A DNA stretch of 64,000 nucleotides, taken from contig NZ_JBIQVZ010000008.1 in assembly GCF_044335535.1 (NCBI RefSeq), forward strand, positions 62,001 to 126,000, written 5' to 3'. A program made the translations under genes and the position numbers. This DNA is from Mariniflexile sp044335535. GTDB lineage: Bacteria; Bacteroidota; Bacteroidia; Flavobacteriales; Flavobacteriaceae. Under the pieces are notes generated by a model that saw only the letters and a list, made by a program, of their open reading frames with translations, made no database searches and had not been told where the DNA came from. This document shows, piece by piece, positions 60,917 to 64,000 of this stretch; position 1 is the stretch's first letter; every line of letters starts with the position of its first letter.

Positions 60917-62341
60917 ATGAAAAACATCTACCTACTTACCTTTCTATTACTCTTTTTTAACTGTAATAAAGAAGACAACATTATTAAAGAAAACGAACCT
61001 GATAAAAACGCACTCTTAGGTTGTACAGACAATAGAGCTATTAATAGTTCATTGGAATACACATACGACGATAATTCTTGCGACTATACGCCTACATCTT
61101 GTGCCGATTGCGATTTTATTATCGAACCTGCCATGAGTGTTATAGATAATAATGATTTGAAACTTCCGCCAGGAAGTACCATTGGCATAAGAGGCGGAGA
61201 AAGAAAATCTTTGATTATTAGAAATTTTTATGGCACCAAAGAAAAGCCATATATTTTTATAAACTGTGATGCTCAGGTCATAGCTGCAGATGAACTTCCT
61301 ACCATAAAACTACATACACTAAACCATGTTCGTTTAACAGGTACCGGTAGTTCAGACACTTATGGAATTAAAATTACTAATGGCCGCCCGTTTGGTATCG
61401 TTGCAGAACTTGCGGCTTCTAATGTAGAAATAGATCATGTAGAAATTAGCGGTGTTAAAGGCCCCGCAATTTCAGCTCGTACACGCCCTGTGTGTGATGG
61501 GAGCACTAACAGAGGAACCTTTACTCAGGAGAATACGATACTACACCATAACTATATTCATGATGTTGGTGGAGAAGGTTTTTATATTGGTGGTTCTCAT
61601 TGGCATACCCAATTTCCTCAACAATCAGATTGTCCTGATGTAACGTTGCTGGAACCCGAATTAGAAGGCGTATTGATATATAACAACAGGGTTGAAAATG
61701 TAGGACAAGACGGCATACAGGTAGGAGGTGCCATTAAAGGCTGTAACATATACAATAATACCGTTACTAACTACGGGCTTAAAAATATAGAGATCCATCA
61801 ATCAGGTATTCAAATAAATCCGGGTACTACAGGTACAATTTTTAGTAACTTAATTAAAGGTGGTACTGGAAGTGCTATTTTTCTTAATGGCTTTGATAAT
61901 AAAGTATATAGCAACATTATAGTTAATTGTGCCAAAGACGGTATTCACATAGGTGATAGAAATCCACCTGCAGGTAAAAGCTATGTATTGGTAAACAATA
62001 CCATGTATGGTATAGGTGAATTCGTATTGTATATGAACTCAAAACTTAGTGTAAACAATGTTTTTTATAATAATTTACTTGTAGATATTACTAATGGCCT
62101 TCACAACAAATTGAGTAATGAAGTCAGTTTAGATATAGATAATAATATGTTACTGACTACTATTGAAGAAGCCGGGTTAACCAACCCCGAACAAGGTGAT
62201 TTTACTCCTAAAGCCGGTAACCAATTAATAGATGCCGGTAAAAATATTGATGTTTATGCCATTAATGTTGATTTTTTGCTAAACCCTCGTAAAAAAGGAA
62301 CACAAATAGACATTGGAGCTGTAGAATATCAAAACCATTAA
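60917..62341 (+). CDS. Lipoprotein with right-handed parallel beta-helix
   Basis: This 474-residue protein has a signal peptide and lipobox FFNCNKED. A short cysteine-bearing module GCTDNRAINSSLEYTYDDNSC (about 35-55) of the GCTDxxAxNYxxxAxxDDGSC type follows. The main part is a parallel beta-helix with PbH1-type repeats (ILHHNYIHDVGGEGFYIGG, VLIYNNRVENVGQDGIQVGG, CNIYNNTVTNYG, GTIFSNLIKGGTGSAIFLNG, KVYSNIIVNCAKDGIHIGD), and an end PRKKGTQIDIGAVEYQ. Such folds occur in polysaccharide lyases and adhesins. No lyase residues can be confirmed. It lies between the two leucine-rich paralogues. Confidence 0.88.
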   Translation: MKNIYLLTFLLLFFNCNKEDNIIKENEPDKNALLGCTDNRAINSSLEYTYDDNSCDYTPTSCADCDFIIEPAMSVIDNNDLKLPPGSTIGIRGGERKSLIIRNFYGTKEKPYIFINCDAQVIAADELPTIKLHTLNHVRLTGTGSSDTYGIKITNGRPFGIVAELAASNVEIDHVEISGVKGPAISARTRPVCDGSTNRGTFTQENTILHHNYIHDVGGEGFYIGGSHWHTQFPQQSDCPDVTLLEPELEGVLIYNNRVENVGQDGIQVGGAIKGCNIYNNTVTNYGLKNIEIHQSGIQINPGTTGTIFSNLIKGGTGSAIFLNGFDNKVYSNIIVNCAKDGIHIGDRNPPAGKSYVLVNNTMYGIGEFVLYMNSKLSVNNVFYNNLLVDITNGLHNKLSNEVSLDIDNNMLLTTIEEAGLTNPEQGDFTPKAGNQLIDAGKNIDVYAINVDFLLNPRKKGTQIDIGAVEYQNH

Positions 62342-62435
62342 ACATCGTGTTATGCTAAGCTTTAGTTATAACATTATAACCTAAAAACTACTCGTTTTAT
62401 GAGTTCATAAAAATAATTATTAAAAAACCTATGCA

Positions 62436-63998
62436 ATGAAAACTTTTTTAAAAACAACAATGCTTCTTTTTATAACCTGTTTAAGTCTTTTCGCTTGTAG
62501 CAAAGATAATGATACAAAACCATCTCCTGCTCAATTCTCAATAGACCAAAGTACAGTTAATTTTGGAGAGGTAGAAATACCCGAATTAAAGGAAATCAAA
62601 CTAACGGTTACCAATAGCGGGGATGAAGATTTAATTTTAAAAGATTACACTTTTTCAGGTTCAAATACAGCTGAGTTTACCGTTAGAGCTAGTGAAACCG
62701 AAGAAACCATACAAGCCGGTAAAACTTATGAGTTTTCAGTAGTTTTTAAACCTATGGAAGAAGGAAACAAAACGGCAGTTCTCACCATTACCAGTAATAT
62801 GGGTGAGCATAAAGTAAATATATCGGGAACTGCAAGCCTGGGTGCAAATGCCATAGTGAATATTCCGGATGCCAATTTCAAGGCTGCTTTGTTGGCTCAT
62901 GGAATCACTATAACAGGAGAAGGGATTAATAAAATTGACTCCAATGACGATGGTGAAATACAAGTAGGAGAAGCACAAGCTTATGTAGGAACTATTAACT
63001 GTTATGATAAGAATATTAGTGATTTAACAGGAATTGAAGTGTTTATCAACTTAGAGGTACTAAGCGTTGGAAAGAACCAATTAACTAATTTGGATGTAAG
63101 TGATAATGTAGCTTTAGAATACCTGGTTTGTGATAACAATCAATTGAAAAGTTTAAATGTTTCTAGTAATGTAAACTTAAAAGTGTTGTCAGTTCAAAAT
63201 AATGAATTAACTGACCTAGATGTTTCTCAAAACACTGCTTTAGAAAATTTGTATTTGGCTAATAACCAATTAACCAATTTGGACACTTCTAATAACACAG
63301 CATTAAGAACTCTTATAATTGCGACCAATTTATTAAATAGTATAGACGTTTCAAACAATACTGCGTTGCATACATTGTTTGTTCATAGTAATAAGCTCAC
63401 CGGTTTGAATGTGACCCATAATACCGCTTTGAAGTATTTAACATGTACAAACAATGAGATAGCCTTTCTGGATGTTTCCAAAAACATCATCATGGAGGAG
63501 CTTTCTTGCGAGAATAACAACCTGGCCAACTTAGATCTTTCACAGAATACGGCTCTACTTGAATTTAGATGTAATAATAATCAATTGAGCAGTTTAGATG
63601 TTTCAAACAATACAAGTCTGGAATTATTGAGTTGTTTTAATAACCAAATACCCAATTTAGATGTATCCCAAAACATCAACTTAAAGACATTACACTGTGG
63701 AATTAATAAACTATCTAGTCTTGATGTTTCCCAAAATACAGATCTAAGACATCTTTATTGCAATGAAAACCAGTTAACAAATTTAAACGTTTCTGGTAAT
63801 CCTGCCTTGGAGTTTTTATATTGCTTTCAGAATCAACTAACAGCTTTAAACCTTGCCAATGGTAATAATACTAAACTAAGTACAATGTGGGCTACGAACA
63901 ATCCAAATTTAGCCTGTATACAAATAGATGCAGACTTCACTCCTCCTTCTAATTGGGAAAAGGCTGCTCTGACCAGTTATAATACAAATTGCCCATAA
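62436..63998 (+). CDS. Second surface lipoprotein with ASH-like domain and 12 leucine-rich repeats
   Basis: This 520-residue protein is a paralogue of the one at 58851. It has a lipobox FACSKDN, an ASH-like domain (IDQSTVNFGEVEIPELKEIKLTVTNSG), IVNIPDANFKAALLAHGI, the loop DSNDDGEIQVGEA and twelve 21-residue repeats (LDVSDNVALEYLVCDNNQL and others, about 200-465). It ends NLACIQIDADFTPPSNWEKA, the shared C-terminal cap. The N-terminal domain is well conserved with the first copy while the repeats are more variable. It ends 2 bp before the window edge. Confidence 0.9.
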   Translation: MKTFLKTTMLLFITCLSLFACSKDNDTKPSPAQFSIDQSTVNFGEVEIPELKEIKLTVTNSGDEDLILKDYTFSGSNTAEFTVRASETEETIQAGKTYEFSVVFKPMEEGNKTAVLTITSNMGEHKVNISGTASLGANAIVNIPDANFKAALLAHGITITGEGINKIDSNDDGEIQVGEAQAYVGTINCYDKNISDLTGIEVFINLEVLSVGKNQLTNLDVSDNVALEYLVCDNNQLKSLNVSSNVNLKVLSVQNNELTDLDVSQNTALENLYLANNQLTNLDTSNNTALRTLIIATNLLNSIDVSNNTALHTLFVHSNKLTGLNVTHNTALKYLTCTNNEIAFLDVSKNIIMEELSCENNNLANLDLSQNTALLEFRCNNNQLSSLDVSNNTSLELLSCFNNQIPNLDVSQNINLKTLHCGINKLSSLDVSQNTDLRHLYCNENQLTNLNVSGNPALEFLYCFQNQLTALNLANGNNTKLSTMWATNNPNLACIQIDADFTPPSNWEKAALTSYNTNCP

Positions 63999-64000
63999 TC

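Overview
The window is a chromosomal segment of a Bacteroidota bacterium, most likely a marine member of the Flavobacteriaceae. The evidence is low GC, the gliding lipoprotein GldI, two proteins with type IX secretion C-terminal domains, DUF192-lgt-cyclophilin-gldI synteny, split methylmalonyl-CoA mutase subunits, and several promoters of the Bacteroidota form TAnnTTTG preceded by TTG.

Positions 1-10642 are accessory. A TetR gene lies between two copies of its probable operator. Then come four cargo blocks, nearly all on the minus strand: an NTF2-like lipoprotein; an alkylation-repair set (AraC-MGMT Ada, a 2OG-Fe(II) oxygenase, an interrupted Ada-zinc/AlkB fusion, an SDR); a MarR regulon (MarR, DUF2024, a secreted lipoprotein, a CPVC thiol protein); and one secreted protein. 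The blocks are separated by 130-160 bp imperfect palindromes of one family that look like integron attC sites. An IS110-type element sits at the core of one site, and the C-terminal end of a tyrosine recombinase lies at the far edge, directly against the stop codon of a core gene. I read this as a decayed integron or a cluster of attC sites without integrase. That reading is inference.

Positions 10643-44570 are mostly core: lipoprotein maturation and folding (DUF192, lgt, cyclophilin/FKBP, gldI), nrnA, ndk, three tandem cold-shock genes, dciA-like/recF, ribH, mutL, two rhomboid genes, a seven-gene operon (parA, parB, DUF5683, dapB, lepB-RDD, wbqC, DUF6122), an M16 peptidase, the udk-ftsB-mutA-lipoprotein-mutB operon, a cytochrome c/sugar dehydrogenase pair, a TonB-dependent receptor and tRNA-Pro.

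A 15-bp copy of the tRNA-Pro 3' end at 53215 delimits an 8.7-kb island. It carries a hybrid histidine kinase, a 7TMR-DISM/LuxR-type regulator, two T9SS cargo proteins and a small membrane ORF, and a broken integrase follows it. Positions 53935-58423 hold an NTF2-like protein, two overlapping TetR genes, IS3 debris, a HipBST-type three-gene toxin-antitoxin locus with three palindromes exactly 40 bp apart, and remnants of a membrane protein and a PAS protein. The right end carries two surface lipoproteins with an ASH-like domain and 21-residue leucine-rich repeats. Between them lie a broken third copy and a beta-helix lipoprotein.
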